DNA of 64,000 bases from Ilyomonas limi (GCF_005233845.1 NZ_SZQL01000001.1:62001-126000), one strand, 5' to 3'; counted from the first letter of the stretch, positions 50,641 through 60,610 are shown. A program made the numbers and translations. The notes: a model not told the origin generated them from the sequence alone.

Positions 50641-51072
50641 TATTGCATACAATTGTATGATAAAAGTAAAAGGCAGGAGCCGAGCAATAATGTTTCAAAA
50701 CACAAAATTTTCTGTGCGGGACATTCATACACTCCTGTTCTTCTCCAACATTGCTATGAGCAGTATTGCTATTTGCAACAGTACTTTTGATTGTTTACAG
50801 TGGCGCAAACAGGTATAAAAGCTAATAACCTACTTGGCTTTAAAACACACACTAAAATTATATGAGAAGCACATTCTTCATCAATACTTTCTTAGCATAT
50901 ATTTAGATTGTTTTTAGCGTTGCTCTCTTATAAGGTTTTATTGCTAATATGTTTTAAATGTGAGAATTAAGTATATAGGGTCATATAAATAAATGAGGAG
51001 CAGATCTTCGTTACACATTGTAAACAATATTATTTTAGCTGAATAATACTAAGCTATATACCTGCCAGCCTT
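50641..51072. other. Non-coding stretch between the symporter and AraC remnants
   Basis: No coding segment is supported. A motif at 50958-50986 closely resembles one at 54596-54623. The missing N-terminal part of the symporter, and any glycosidase once encoded here, appear to be deleted. Confidence 0.5.
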
Positions 51073-51496
51073 ATGCGGGAGATTATTCCGCTTACGCAGA
51101 ATAATTGTTTTACCATTTTTTCAAGGGTAAAAAACCACTTCGACTTTCCATTGCATATACACGAAGAGTTTGAGCAGAATTTTATTGCTAATGCAAAAAA
51201 TACCAAACGAACCATCGGTGACATATTGCCGAGATAGACAACTTGGAATTGGTGTTAGTGGGTCCCAACATACAGTACGGATGGCTTACATACAAATGCG
51301 AATGTGGCAATATTAATGAAATCACTATTTAGTTTCATAAAGACCTTTTGATGATAAATTTCTTCGTCGCAACCAGATGAGTTTCATACGGACTATGTTT
51401 GACAAGTCGGTGCGTGGTATTTTATTTTCGCAGCTAACGATAGAAGCTATCAAGCCAAGAATTGAAGAATTGACGAGGAAACATGGGTTCAATTGA
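51073..51496 (+). pseudogene. AraC-family transcriptional regulator, decayed N-terminal domain
   Basis: From ATG 51073 the frame reads MREIIPLTQNNCFTIFSRVK then NHFDFPLHIHEEFE, the cupin-like ligand-binding domain of AraC-type sugar regulators. A one-base deletion near 51222 shifts the frame; AEIDNLELVLVGPNIQYGWL continues in another frame and hits TAG in place of the Gln of TIQFHKDL. A second shift near 51347 moves to DDKFLRRNQMSFIRTMFDKS and ends at TGA 51494-51496 after LTRKHGFN. The DNA-binding half is missing. Three independent lesions show long disuse. It diverges from the symporter and GH130/epimerase remnants, as expected for their former regulator. Confidence 0.8.
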
Positions 51497-51724
51497 GTTA
51501 TGCTATAGAAGCTGCAAGTCTCCGGCTACAAACTGAGAGCAGAAAACATGGTATGCTACTCAATTGAAATAATATGGGATGCGGAAACATAGAAGTCTCA
51601 AAGAGCATAACCTGCCGACAGACATATTTGCGGTTTAAATATTTACTCTAAAAACTTCTAAAACAAACAAGCACAACTTAGCAAAAAGTTGCGCTTGTTT
51701 ATAAATAGTATATATATTCTTACT

Positions 51725-53419
51725 TTATTCCTTTACGATCCGTTTTGTTACGGTGCTGGTGCCGCTTTGGAGTGTTATGTAATATATACCGGCAGGCAGC
51801 TTAGCTACATTGGTAGTATAGCTACCCTTTTCGGTGGCTGCTATATTAGTTGCCAATACTACTTTACCATCTTCGCTCAACACTTTCAGCAACAATTTTG
51901 CATTGGCGGGGCTGCTATAGCTTACCGTCATGTTGCTTTGCACAGGGTTGGGCGCTACATTCATAGATAAAGAAGTGATAGCAGTGGTATGCGGTGCTGC
52001 GGCTCTGTTGGTACTGGTTAACTGCGTTGATTTTGAACCGGTACGGTTAGCAGAACTGGCGCTTAAGCGCAACAGCCATATGTCATTGCCGCCAAAAGTG
52101 TCCAAAGTTTTATCACCCGAAACAGGTGAATTGGAAGTACCGCCCAAAATATATTCGTTTGCACCAATCTGCTTTACGGCTGTCAGTTTATCGTTACCGG
52201 TGCCGCCATAGGTTTTATTCCATTGCACATTGCCAAGTTTGTCTACTTTTACTATCCAGTAGTCATAACCGCCCACAGAGGCTTCTGATTTAGTAAAACC
52301 AACATTGGAGTTGGAGTATCCGCCAAGCAGGAAGCCACCATCAGTTGTAGCAGCCACCGACTGCATATAATCGCCCAGATCGCCGCCAATGGTTTTATCC
52401 CATTTTTTATTTCCCATGCTATCTGTTCTTACAATCCAGTAATCACTGAAACCAAAGCTGGATTGTGATTTCTCGAAAGAAGCCGGAGAGGTAGAGTAAC
52501 CGCCAAATAAGTAGCCGCTGTCACTTAAACCCGGAGCTATACAGGTAAGGTAGTCGCCGGTATAGCCACCATAACTTTTCTCCCAAATCTGCTTACCAAG
52601 TGCATCAGTGCGGGATACCCAATAGTCGCACACACCACGCTGGAAAGATGTTTTAAAGCCCTTTATAGGTGAGTAGCTGTAACCTGCATAAGTGCGCCTG
52701 TCTGAGGCGCTTACATGCATACAAGTCATAAACTCGTCGTTGGTAGAGCCATAGGCCTGCGAATTGGTTACCCTGCTATTCATCTTATTAATTTGCGCTA
52801 CCCAAAAGTCCGGGCTATTTTCGGAGCCGTAGTTAGGACTTCTTTTATCGCCGTCCTTATCGGAATAAGATATACCACCGGCCAAATAACGGGTACTTGT
52901 TTCTCCGAGGCAGGAGAGTTTATCGGTATAGTTGGCACCCACTGTTTTTTGCCATTTCAAATTGCCGTTCTTATCTAGCTTTATTACCCAATAATCATAG
53001 CTTTGATTGTGTATGCTATCGGTTTTATTGCCTGATGCCGGCGAAATGGTACTGCCACCAATGAGAAAGCCAAGATCACGGGTTTGAATAACGGCTGCTG
53101 CCTCATCTACATCGGTTCCGCCATAGGTTCTGTCCCACTGCTTATTGCCGTTACTGTCTAGTTTTACTATCCAAAAGTCGTAGGTGTTGTTGTAAGAGGC
53201 GCTTGATTTACTAGCAGATACATCGGACTTCGAGTAGCCGGCTACAATAAAGCCCTTATCGTATGTTACCTGCATGTCGGTAAGTACATCATCGCCACTA
53301 CCGCCCAATGCCATTTGCCATTTTATGGAGGGTGTCTGTGCAATAGCTTTATTGACTGTAGCTGCCAGTACAAACGTTACACACGATAAACAAAATATTT
53401 TAACTGCAGTTCTATACAT
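51725..53419 (-). CDS. Secreted repeat protein with T9SS sorting domain
   Basis: The product (564 aa) has a signal peptide ending at AIAQ and then seven or so tandem repeats of about 50-60 residues. Each repeat contains a DYWIVKLDxxGNxxWxKTYGG core and a DGGFxxGGYSxS end, for example DYWIVKVDKLGNVQWNKTYG. The pattern suggests a beta-propeller-like surface domain. The last 90 residues (VAPNPVQSNMTVSYSS to GIYYITLQSGTSTVTKRIV) are a type A T9SS C-terminal sorting domain. It is exported through the type IX system. A binding or scaffold role is likely; no catalytic motif is seen. Confidence 0.88.
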   Translation of the reverse strand: MYRTAVKIFCLSCVTFVLAATVNKAIAQTPSIKWQMALGGSGDDVLTDMQVTYDKGFIVAGYSKSDVSASKSSASYNNTYDFWIVKLDSNGNKQWDRTYGGTDVDEAAAVIQTRDLGFLIGGSTISPASGNKTDSIHNQSYDYWVIKLDKNGNLKWQKTVGANYTDKLSCLGETSTRYLAGGISYSDKDGDKRSPNYGSENSPDFWVAQINKMNSRVTNSQAYGSTNDEFMTCMHVSASDRRTYAGYSYSPIKGFKTSFQRGVCDYWVSRTDALGKQIWEKSYGGYTGDYLTCIAPGLSDSGYLFGGYSTSPASFEKSQSSFGFSDYWIVRTDSMGNKKWDKTIGGDLGDYMQSVAATTDGGFLLGGYSNSNVGFTKSEASVGGYDYWIVKVDKLGNVQWNKTYGGTGNDKLTAVKQIGANEYILGGTSNSPVSGDKTLDTFGGNDIWLLRLSASSANRTGSKSTQLTSTNRAAAPHTTAITSLSMNVAPNPVQSNMTVSYSSPANAKLLLKVLSEDGKVVLATNIAATEKGSYTTNVAKLPAGIYYITLQSGTSTVTKRIVKE

Positions 53420-53468
53420 ATAGTGTGTTTTATTCTTTTTCTTAAATAAACTGATTAGTTGATTTTAA

Positions 53469-54425
53469 TTATTGACAGCTTGGTATGTAATACGTTAGAT
53501 ATTTGCTATATGGTTGGTTAGCCATTATGGCTCTGAAGAAACAGCCAATATTTTGAGAGCAAAACAAATCGTCGTAAGCAGGATGTACACCTAATGGATT
53601 GAAATGATATACACAAGGTGCACCGGCTGCAATTGTTTCATTGTAAACGCCGATACCCGCCAGATATTCAGGATAGTTGGAGCACTGCTGAAAATGCCCC
53701 GAGCCATCTGGTAGATTTTTATCCATTCCACCTTTAAATAAAATAGTTGGCTTAACCGACTTTTTTGTTATTAATCCCAGGTCGGGCATGCCGCCCCACA
53801 TAGGAGCAATAGCTTTTACATTATACTTATAAGGCAACTTATTGCCGGATGTTTGCAGGCTTCCCAGTGCATTATAGCAATAAGAATAATAAATCTGAGC
53901 AATAGAATCATTGATATATGTATCGAAAAGCGTAAGTGTACCGCCGGCACTGGTACCCGATACAAAGATGTTGGAAGTATCCAGGTAATAGCTATCCGCA
54001 TTGGCATATAAAAAACGCATCGAAGCATTCAGGTCTTGCATTGCCCGGTAAATAGCCATCATCAGGCTAGCGGTATCTGCATTACATTCTGTACGGGTAC
54101 GATCAACCTGATAACCGGTACGATAGTCAATAGCCACACATGCAAAGCCCTGCTTTCGCAGCATATCGCAATCGCTGGCTACATCAGCACGTGTACCGCC
54201 CGTAAAACCGCCGCCATGGCAATATACAACTACCGGATATTTTTGCTTAGATGTGGCTTCAGGCGGATAATAAATATCCAGCAATAAGCTATCCACGCGT
54301 TTATTTTTCCAGTTGCGCAAGCCGGTAGCGTATTTTACACCGCTTGTTATATCCAGCTTTACCTGGGCCCTGGGTGAGAAATACATACAACAGATACAAA
54401 GAAGAACGAGTAACTTAGATTTCAT
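53469..54425 (-). CDS. Secreted alpha/beta-hydrolase (carboxylesterase/BD-FAE-like)
   Basis: The 318-residue product has a signal peptide (MKSKLLVLLCICCMYFSPRAQ), the oxyanion motif VVYCHGGGFTGGTR and the nucleophile elbow VSGTSAGGTL. The acid and base positions are FKGGMDKNLPDGSG and the C-terminal LGVHPAYDD. HGGG plus GxSAGG are typical of hormone-sensitive-lipase-like and acetyl/feruloyl esterases acting on plant polysaccharide side chains, which suits the neighbouring GH5/GH9 genes. The ATG at 54425 begins the signal peptide; a longer frame lacks support. Confidence 0.85.
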   Translation of the reverse strand: MKSKLLVLLCICCMYFSPRAQVKLDITSGVKYATGLRNWKNKRVDSLLLDIYYPPEATSKQKYPVVVYCHGGGFTGGTRADVASDCDMLRKQGFACVAIDYRTGYQVDRTRTECNADTASLMMAIYRAMQDLNASMRFLYANADSYYLDTSNIFVSGTSAGGTLTLFDTYINDSIAQIYYSYCYNALGSLQTSGNKLPYKYNVKAIAPMWGGMPDLGLITKKSVKPTILFKGGMDKNLPDGSGHFQQCSNYPEYLAGIGVYNETIAAGAPCVYHFNPLGVHPAYDDLFCSQNIGCFFRAIMANQPYSKYLTYYIPSCQ

Positions 54426-55417
54426 AAGTGTATGATTAAATACTATTTGTGTGTTAATGACTAAATGAAAATAAATAAGTGAATACAATTGGTTTTATTA
54501 GTTCAGGGCTTTAGTACCGGGTTATACAACGTAAATTATAGAATGGTTTTAACCTGAGCGAAAATCAGCTAAAGTCTGTTATTCTTTAGTCTTATATGTT
54601 AGAATTAAAGTATTAGGTCATATTCTTTCTGAGCATCACCATAAATTAATTTTGTTTTATCGCTTATTAAAGGCAGCATATTGGGTTGCATTTATTTCAA
54701 TAGTATAATAAAATTCACTATGAGGCCAAAATAATGCCATAACGAGCTTAAAAAAAAATTTAAATATGAACTTCTCGCGGCACAATTATACTACTAAGCT
54801 AAATGTGAACTCCTTAATTACACATTAAAATTTATAATGGTATTTATTTGCCTTTATCGGCGATACCTGCCTCCTTAGTTGAAAGTTAGGATAATAAGTC
54901 CATTTTGGGAAAATAATTTTGTAAAACAGCCTAACTGTGCCGGTTTTGTGCGCCTTTTATTTTGCACCACTAAAGATATTCCAGTACTTTTTAGATTGCT
55001 TATTCTATTTACCATCGTGCCACAATTTCCTTTTGCTTCAAACACCTCATCGAACAACTTTATAATACGTTTAAAAATATTTTAAGTTGCTTTTTATTCA
55101 ATGATAAATTGTTACCTGCTGCTTATTTTGTCATTCTACCTGCTAATGTATAATATATATGCCCATATCCATGAACATTGCACAAGCATCATTTTAGTAA
55201 TAGTGGCGTAATCTGTGATGAAGAGCAATCAAAATAGCTGTCAGTAATGATCAACTAAGTGGTATCAAACTCTGCTGGTTTTAAAATAAGCTCCTGGTAG
55301 TGATTTGCAGTTTAGTACAACAGATTCTTCGTTTTATCAGAAATAATAAAAACTCTTATTACTATAACACTCACAAATACTAAAGCATTAACCTGTACTT
55401 TTATCAAAACTCACTCA
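54426..55417. other. 990-base A+T-rich gap without a supported gene
   Basis: Many stop codons occur in all frames. It holds the motif at 54596-54623 shared with 50958-50986, about 170 bases upstream of the esterase. I see no hairpin with a T run, no RNA gene and no remnant coding similarity. Confidence 0.5.
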
Positions 55418-56365
55418 ATGAATATTGTAGTAATAGATGGCTATACTTTAAATCCTGGCGATTTAAGCTGGAAAGGAATAGAGCAATATGGCAAATTAAC
55501 CGTATATGAAAGAACACCTGTTGCTGATGTTGTTGCAAGATGTACTCATGCAGACATTGTTTTGACCAACAAAGTACCATTTGATAAAAATGCCATTGAT
55601 CACCTGCCCCGATTAAAACTGATTAGTGTAACGGCTACGGGTTATAACATTATTGATGTAGCAGCAGCAAGTGAGAAAGGCATAATGGTTTGTAATGTTC
55701 CTGCTTACGGCACTGCATCTGTAGCGCAACACACTTTTGCTTTAATACTGGAGCTAACCAATCATACCGGTACGCATGCCCATTCTGTTGCACAAGGTGA
55801 ATGGGAAACCTGCAAAGACTTTGCTTATACCAAAACACCATTGATGGAACTTGCTGGCAAAACATTAGGTATTGTAGGCTTTGGCAACATAGGCAGGCAG
55901 GTTGCACATATCGCATCTGCATTTGGGATGCAGGTAATCTATAACAGTGCTTCCAGAAAAGATACAGCGATTGCGCAATATGCGGATTTAAAAACGTTAT
56001 TTGCAGAAAGCGATATAGTTTCGCTGCATTGCCCTTTAAGGCCGGATAATTACCACTTTGTTAATCAATCCTTATTGCAGCTCATGAAACCTTCCGCTTT
56101 TTTGATTAATACCGCCAGGGGGCAGTTAATCAACGAGCAAGACCTTGCCAATTCTTTGAATAATGGTATTATTGCAGGTGCAGGATTAGATGTATTATCA
56201 GCAGAACCACCTCCGTCCAGCAATCCATTATTAAAAGCAAAAAGTTGCACCATTACGCCACACATTGCATGGATAACTAAAGAAGCAAGAGAGCGGATAA
56301 TGGATACTACGATAAAGAATATTGCAGCGTTTTTGAAAGGAAAAGTGGTGAATAGGGTGAACTAA
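55418..56365 (+). CDS. D-isomer-specific 2-hydroxyacid dehydrogenase
   Basis: The product (315 aa) has the NAD-binding GIVGFGNIGRQVAHIASAFG, the catalytic-domain LINTARGQLINEQDLANSL (Arg), the DVLSAEPPPSSNPLL (Glu) region and ITPHIAWITKEARERI (His) of the family. N-terminal LTNKVPFDKNAIDHLP resembles glycerate/hydroxypyruvate reductases (HprA-like). It reduces a 2-keto acid, plausibly hydroxypyruvate, in the cytoplasm. It is separate from its neighbours. Confidence 0.9.
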   Translation: MNIVVIDGYTLNPGDLSWKGIEQYGKLTVYERTPVADVVARCTHADIVLTNKVPFDKNAIDHLPRLKLISVTATGYNIIDVAAASEKGIMVCNVPAYGTASVAQHTFALILELTNHTGTHAHSVAQGEWETCKDFAYTKTPLMELAGKTLGIVGFGNIGRQVAHIASAFGMQVIYNSASRKDTAIAQYADLKTLFAESDIVSLHCPLRPDNYHFVNQSLLQLMKPSAFLINTARGQLINEQDLANSLNNGIIAGAGLDVLSAEPPPSSNPLLKAKSCTITPHIAWITKEARERIMDTTIKNIAAFLKGKVVNRVN

Positions 56366-56428
56366 CGACTTTTATCCCAACATCCGGTGTACTGTAGAAC
56401 GAGTGAATACAGGAATAAGGAATAGCTA

Positions 56429-57229
56429 TTACAGCAAGCCTACCAGCCTCGCATAGGTAATCATTCCCGTGGTATCTGTGCAATTAGTTTTTTGCAATAA
56501 ATGCCTGCGGTGTGTATCAATAGTGTTTGAGCTGATAAACAACTGCTTTGCAATTTCCTTACTACTCTTGCCCGCGGCTAAATAATTCAATATAACTTTT
56601 TCCTGTTTAGATAAAGGTGGTACAGGGTCTAAAGTGTTCTTGTCAAAATCAAAGTTCCACCATTGCACATCATTAGGCGCTGTAATAATAAGGTTGGCGG
56701 TTTTTTCTTTTTTTAAATAGGTGATGTCATGTATATAGCTTAACATTAATATCGGATATCCATTACTGTCAGCCTCAATGCATACTGTTTGCTGCAGGAA
56801 ATGCATATATTCTCCATTACCGTTTTTGTATAGGGAATCCAGGTTTGAAACCATTTTATTTAAATCAGGCTTGTTTGCAAGTAAATATTCAAATGCTTTT
56901 TGTTGTATAATAAGCCCTGCTGTAAGATAATGTGGATGAATATTAGACATATAAAAATCTGCCCCGTTCTCTGCCAGGAGTAATGAGGAATCATGTCCTG
57001 ATACATTTCTTTTATCTACTGCATATACAAAGCGGTTGCCAGGCACATTCAAAATTAACACCTGCACACAGCTTTGAGCAGATACCTGTTCAAGAAAAGG
57101 GATAAGTACTTTCCATTTCTCCTGATACAGCAGGGCATCCCTTTCTTCAGGTTTAAACTGGTTCCAATAGTGCTGTACCTTCTCAATATCATTATAGATG
57201 GAACTGTAGGGGAAGGACTGAATGGGCAT
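56429..57229 (-). CDS. LuxR-type transcriptional regulator with PAS-like N-terminus
   Basis: The 266-residue product ends in a GerE/LuxR helix-turn-helix (about 203-266): LSKQEKVILNYLAAGKSSKE and IAKQLFISSNTIDTHRRHLL. The N-terminal 190 residues have PAS-type features, such as GNGEYMHFLQQTVCIEADSN and YPILMLSYIHDITYLKKEK. No receiver domain is present, so it likely senses a ligand or redox state rather than a kinase signal. Two matching palindromes lie 28-67 bases upstream of the start codon and may be its own operator. Confidence 0.85.
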   Translation of the reverse strand: MPIQSFPYSSIYNDIEKVQHYWNQFKPEERDALLYQEKWKVLIPFLEQVSAQSCVQVLILNVPGNRFVYAVDKRNVSGHDSSLLLAENGADFYMSNIHPHYLTAGLIIQQKAFEYLLANKPDLNKMVSNLDSLYKNGNGEYMHFLQQTVCIEADSNGYPILMLSYIHDITYLKKEKTANLIITAPNDVQWWNFDFDKNTLDPVPPLSKQEKVILNYLAAGKSSKEIAKQLFISSNTIDTHRRHLLQKTNCTDTTGMITYARLVGLL

Positions 57230-57256
57230 AGAGGGGATTTGTAGGCTATGTAAATG

Positions 57257-57296
57257 TACTCAAATTGAGTAATTCTAAAAATACCCAAATTGAGTA
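57257..57296 (-). promoter_or_regulatory. Twin palindromic operator-like sites upstream of the LuxR gene
   Basis: TACTCAAATTGAGTA (57257-57271) and TACCCAAATTGAGTA (57282-57296) are 15-base palindromes, the second with one mismatch, spaced 25 bases start to start. They lie between the LuxR gene and the divergent secreted-protein gene. The rest of the 306-base gap shows no gene. Confidence 0.6.
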
Positions 57297-57535
57297 TTTC
57301 AAAGCTAACGAGCTATAATTACTTTTATTGTAAAGAAGCGAGAGCCCTTATTGATAATAGATGTCAATCCTATTCCCATAGAATAATATTGACTAGTACT
57401 TTTAAATCTTGCAAGCGCAGTTCATTTAAAAATAGCCCTGTACAAAAGTAATACCTGTAAACACCGCTGCATTCTACAAAATGCTGCATCTGTTCCTGCT
57501 CTGTCCTTCAATTAAAAACAACAAAACTACCCCAT

Positions 57536-58399
57536 ATGAAAAAGTTATGCCACTTGTTGTCTGCAGTAATTTATCTTGTTATTCTTGCAAATAAAGGAGA
57601 AGCCCAATTTTTTAAATTCGAGGCTCCAAATACTAAATCATCTGCTATTGCAGCACCACATACAACATCAGTAAACAGATTGTCAACTGCTGGTACGTTC
57701 TACCGGGAGAATGCTTTTGGCAACAGGGAGAAATCTAAAGAAGCCGCGCCTAAATATTACAGTTCGCAGTACAAAGAGGCAAGCGTGCTTCTGATAGATA
57801 AAGTACAACAACTCAGCAGTAAAAACGATTCTTTAATGAATAGGGTTCTTCAATTGCAGGATTCCCTTTATTCAATCGTTACTCAGTTAAAAGAGCCGCA
57901 CAGCAATAATGATGTAAAGCCAGCTATGGACACTAATACTTCTAATAAAAATGTCATTAAATTTCTTAACAACATGCCGGTAGCGTACAGATCATCTGAA
58001 GGAGCAAAGAATGTTAGGCTGAACAATATTAATATTCAGGTAATACGAGACTTTATAAATAACTATAAAGAAGCAAACAACGAAGCCTGGTATAGTACGG
58101 GTGATGCTTTCGTAGCAAAATTCAGCATCGGCAGGGTAAGCACTACTGTTACTTACAAGAAAAATGGCGAGTGGCTGTACACCATAAAAAACTACTTTGA
58201 AAATGATATGACCAAGGAATTGAGAACACTGGTAAAAAGCAGTTACTACGATTATCAAATTGTCAAAATTGAAGAAATAGAAGTACCCCGTAAAGAAAGA
58301 AGCATCTTTCTCATATATGTACAAGACACAAAAAAAATAATAATACTAAGAGTATATGACGGTGAAATGGAAGTTTTACATAATTATACAAGAGGCTGA
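57536..58399 (+). CDS. Secreted protein with coiled coil and PepSY-like C-terminus
   Basis: The product (287 aa) has a signal peptide ending near GEAQ, a short coiled coil (about 80-115: LLIDKVQQLSSKNDSLMNRV) and a linker. The C-terminal domain (about 165-287) contains NEAWYSTGDAFVAKFSIGRV, TYKKNGEWLYTIKNYF and DGEMEVLHNYTRG. The C-terminal part resembles BLIP/PepSY-like domains of secreted Bacteroidota proteins. No enzymatic role is suggested. It starts 306 bases from the divergent LuxR gene and could be its target. Confidence 0.72.
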   Translation: MKKLCHLLSAVIYLVILANKGEAQFFKFEAPNTKSSAIAAPHTTSVNRLSTAGTFYRENAFGNREKSKEAAPKYYSSQYKEASVLLIDKVQQLSSKNDSLMNRVLQLQDSLYSIVTQLKEPHSNNDVKPAMDTNTSNKNVIKFLNNMPVAYRSSEGAKNVRLNNINIQVIRDFINNYKEANNEAWYSTGDAFVAKFSIGRVSTTVTYKKNGEWLYTIKNYFENDMTKELRTLVKSSYYDYQIVKIEEIEVPRKERSIFLIYVQDTKKIIILRVYDGEMEVLHNYTRG

Positions 58400-58526
58400 T
58401 TTCCAGATGCGGCTCTTTTAATTCAGGCACTTCGCCAAGGTGTATTTCCATGAGCCTCTAAAGAGCAGAAAGGTAAATCAAAGCTAAATTGATTTGCCTA
58501 AAAATATACACTTATTATTATCCACT

Positions 58527-59651
58527 TTACACCCGCTCCATCATCCTCAACCATCTTTCAGGAATATCATTCCTGCAGGCGGTTAGGTAATCTTCATACG
58601 TACATGCCGCATACGAGCCATCGGGCATTTGCATCCACCAACGGCCGGTTTTTTTGCTTTGCAGAAAAGCAGTATCCATCTCGGCAAATGCCATGTGAAA
58701 CTCATTAAAATGATGCGACTCTTCAAAGGGGGCTTCTTGCTTGCTCTTGTAAATGCCATCCATCAAGTACCAAAGCATGTGACTGATTTGCTTGGCAGTC
58801 AACTGGTGCACATCCAGCCGCGGTTGATAGCCATAAATACCAATACTGCTTACATTATGACTCATACCGGCGTACTGCATCAGTGTACAGGCCTCTTCAC
58901 CATTAAAGCCGTTGGGCGTAAGTATGTTGGCAGGCGCCGCTGCGTGTTGCAAAGCAGCTATATCAAAGCTTACCATGTGGCTATTACGGATGGGAGGCTC
59001 CATTTCTTCCAGCCTTTCCTTTACCCTGCCTACGCGGTAGCAATCAAAACGCAATCGGTCTATGGTTTCCAGCATGTGCGGGTGTACAAAATAACTTTGA
59101 AAACCAATATGATTGTAATGCCGTATAAAGTTGGGCGAGGTAGTGAGCATGGGCAGCAAAAAATTATCTGCCGGCAGCACACTGTCACCATCAAGGTCTA
59201 TGCGCGCGTCTATGCAGGTAGCTTCTATAATTTGTTGCTGACTAGCGTAAGCGTTGTATTGTGCCACTGTTACATCGTGCGAGCCGCCAATAATTACTAC
59301 ACGCTTATCCTGTTGCAGCAGTTCTTTGGTTACCGTTTCTACAGCAGCATACGTGTCTTTGAGCGTAGCACCGGCACGTACATTACCAATATCAACCACC
59401 TGCACCTCTTTGTGCCAATGGTACAGGCTGTAAAAAGCTTTGCGCACTGCGTCGGGCGCATTGAGGTTGTTAGATCCAAGCCCGGCGCCACGCATTTCGC
59501 CACAGCCTACCAGTACTATATCCGCCTGCGATATGTCTGGAAAATGTTCTTCATACAAATCAATATGTTGTCCTATCTGCGTTTGTTTATACGCTTCATC
59601 GTCCGAAATCTCGTATCGGTTTACCGGCTCTAAAAAGTCTATCAGCGACAT
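58527..59651 (-). CDS. Ureohydrolase-family (arginase/formimidoylglutamase-like) protein with altered metal site
   Basis: The 374-residue product has the arginase/agmatinase fold signatures but not the full manganese site. GGSH (122-125) keeps the first histidine. DARID (148-152) replaces the canonical DAHxD, so the histidine ligand is an arginine. SFDIAALQHAAAP (228-240) replaces SFDxDxxDP, losing the second aspartate. Bacteroidota commonly annotate this group as formimidoylglutamase. With these changes a binuclear manganese hydrolase of standard type is unlikely; a different metal, reaction or regulatory role should be considered. It is divergent from the DUF2480 gene. Confidence 0.8.
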   Translation of the reverse strand: MSLIDFLEPVNRYEISDDEAYKQTQIGQHIDLYEEHFPDISQADIVLVGCGEMRGAGLGSNNLNAPDAVRKAFYSLYHWHKEVQVVDIGNVRAGATLKDTYAAVETVTKELLQQDKRVVIIGGSHDVTVAQYNAYASQQQIIEATCIDARIDLDGDSVLPADNFLLPMLTTSPNFIRHYNHIGFQSYFVHPHMLETIDRLRFDCYRVGRVKERLEEMEPPIRNSHMVSFDIAALQHAAAPANILTPNGFNGEEACTLMQYAGMSHNVSSIGIYGYQPRLDVHQLTAKQISHMLWYLMDGIYKSKQEAPFEESHHFNEFHMAFAEMDTAFLQSKKTGRWWMQMPDGSYAACTYEDYLTACRNDIPERWLRMMERV

Positions 59652-59745
59652 AGTGCGTTTTTATTAACAACAAACATACGCAGCACGCCACCACATTTTA
59701 TTAAATGTGGATTAGCTTTGTAGTCCAATAAAATTTATTCTATTC

Positions 59746-60252
59746 ATGGAAACAATGATTAAAAATAAAGTAGCAGAGAGCGGCATTGTGACTATTGATC
59801 TCGAAGATTTTTATCCTAAAGGCGACATCGTGTTGTTTGATATTAAAGATTATCTTTTTATGGGTTTAATATTAAAAGAAAAGGATTTTCGCCTGGCACT
59901 GCAAAATGTGGAAATAGAAAACTATCGCGATAAATATGTAGCTGTTACCTGTACAGCAGATGCCATTATTCCAATGTGGGCGTACATGCTCATCGCCAGT
60001 ACTTTACAGCCGGTGGCAAAAGATGTGGTGTATGGTAATGAACAAGCTTTAATCAACACCATCATTATAAAAAATCTTACCCGCATGAATGGTGAAGAAT
60101 ATGCTGATAAACGCGTGGTTGTAAAAGGTTGCGGTGATGTGGAGATACCCGAAACCGCATATCTGCAAATCACGAATGTTCTTCGTCCTTATGTCAAAAG
60201 TATTATGTACGGCGAGCCTTGCAGCACGGTGCCTATTTATAAGAAAAGATAG
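59746..60252 (+). CDS. DUF2480-family protein
   Basis: The product (168 aa, cytoplasmic) matches the Bacteroidota DUF2480 family: IVTIDLEDFYPKGDIVLFDIKDYLF at the N-terminus, ACTCTADAIIPMWAYMLI-like centre (here VTCTADAIIPMWAYML) and VKGCGDVEIPETAYLQITNV near the end. The function is unknown. Conservation across the phylum suggests a basic role. It is followed by a hairpin terminator. Confidence 0.85.
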   Translation: METMIKNKVAESGIVTIDLEDFYPKGDIVLFDIKDYLFMGLILKEKDFRLALQNVEIENYRDKYVAVTCTADAIIPMWAYMLIASTLQPVAKDVVYGNEQALINTIIIKNLTRMNGEEYADKRVVVKGCGDVEIPETAYLQITNVLRPYVKSIMYGEPCSTVPIYKKR

Positions 60253-60273
60253 ATTATTGGATTATATTTTTTG

Positions 60274-60297
60274 AAAGCAGAACGAAGGTTCTGCTTT
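60274..60297 (+). terminator. Hairpin terminator after the DUF2480 gene
   Basis: A perfect 10-bp stem (60274-60283 with 60288-60297) with a GAAG loop and T run. The remaining 300 bases to the next gene contain only a small unsupported frame. Confidence 0.8.
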
Positions 60298-60610
60298 TCG
60301 TTTATGGTAAAATAATTCCTTCTTTATAGATAGTTCAGGTGGCGTTTGGTAAAAGTTATTCTCGTACATTTTATACACAGAAAAAATTTCTACCGGAGCT
60401 TTATTATACACTCTATGCTGCAAATTATGTTTGGCTGTTTATTCCTTACTGCTGCATCATTTTTTACACACAACAGCTATCATTACTTCCAATTCTTGCA
60501 CAACAATTGCAAAAGATTTGCATGCAGTTAGGCAGCACGGCAGTAACTATTTGCATACAAAAACCGTCTAACAGTTTTTATTACTTATTTTTAAGCCTTT
60601 TCAACACCCT

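Noticed and set aside
54875-55085. Two overlapping small frames on opposite strands in the 54.4-55.4 kb gap
   Set aside because: No domain, no signal, and each is the shadow of the other.
58629-59633. 334-codon open frame on the plus strand
   Set aside because: It is exactly antisense to the ureohydrolase gene, has no recognisable domain and no start context; it is a codon-use shadow.
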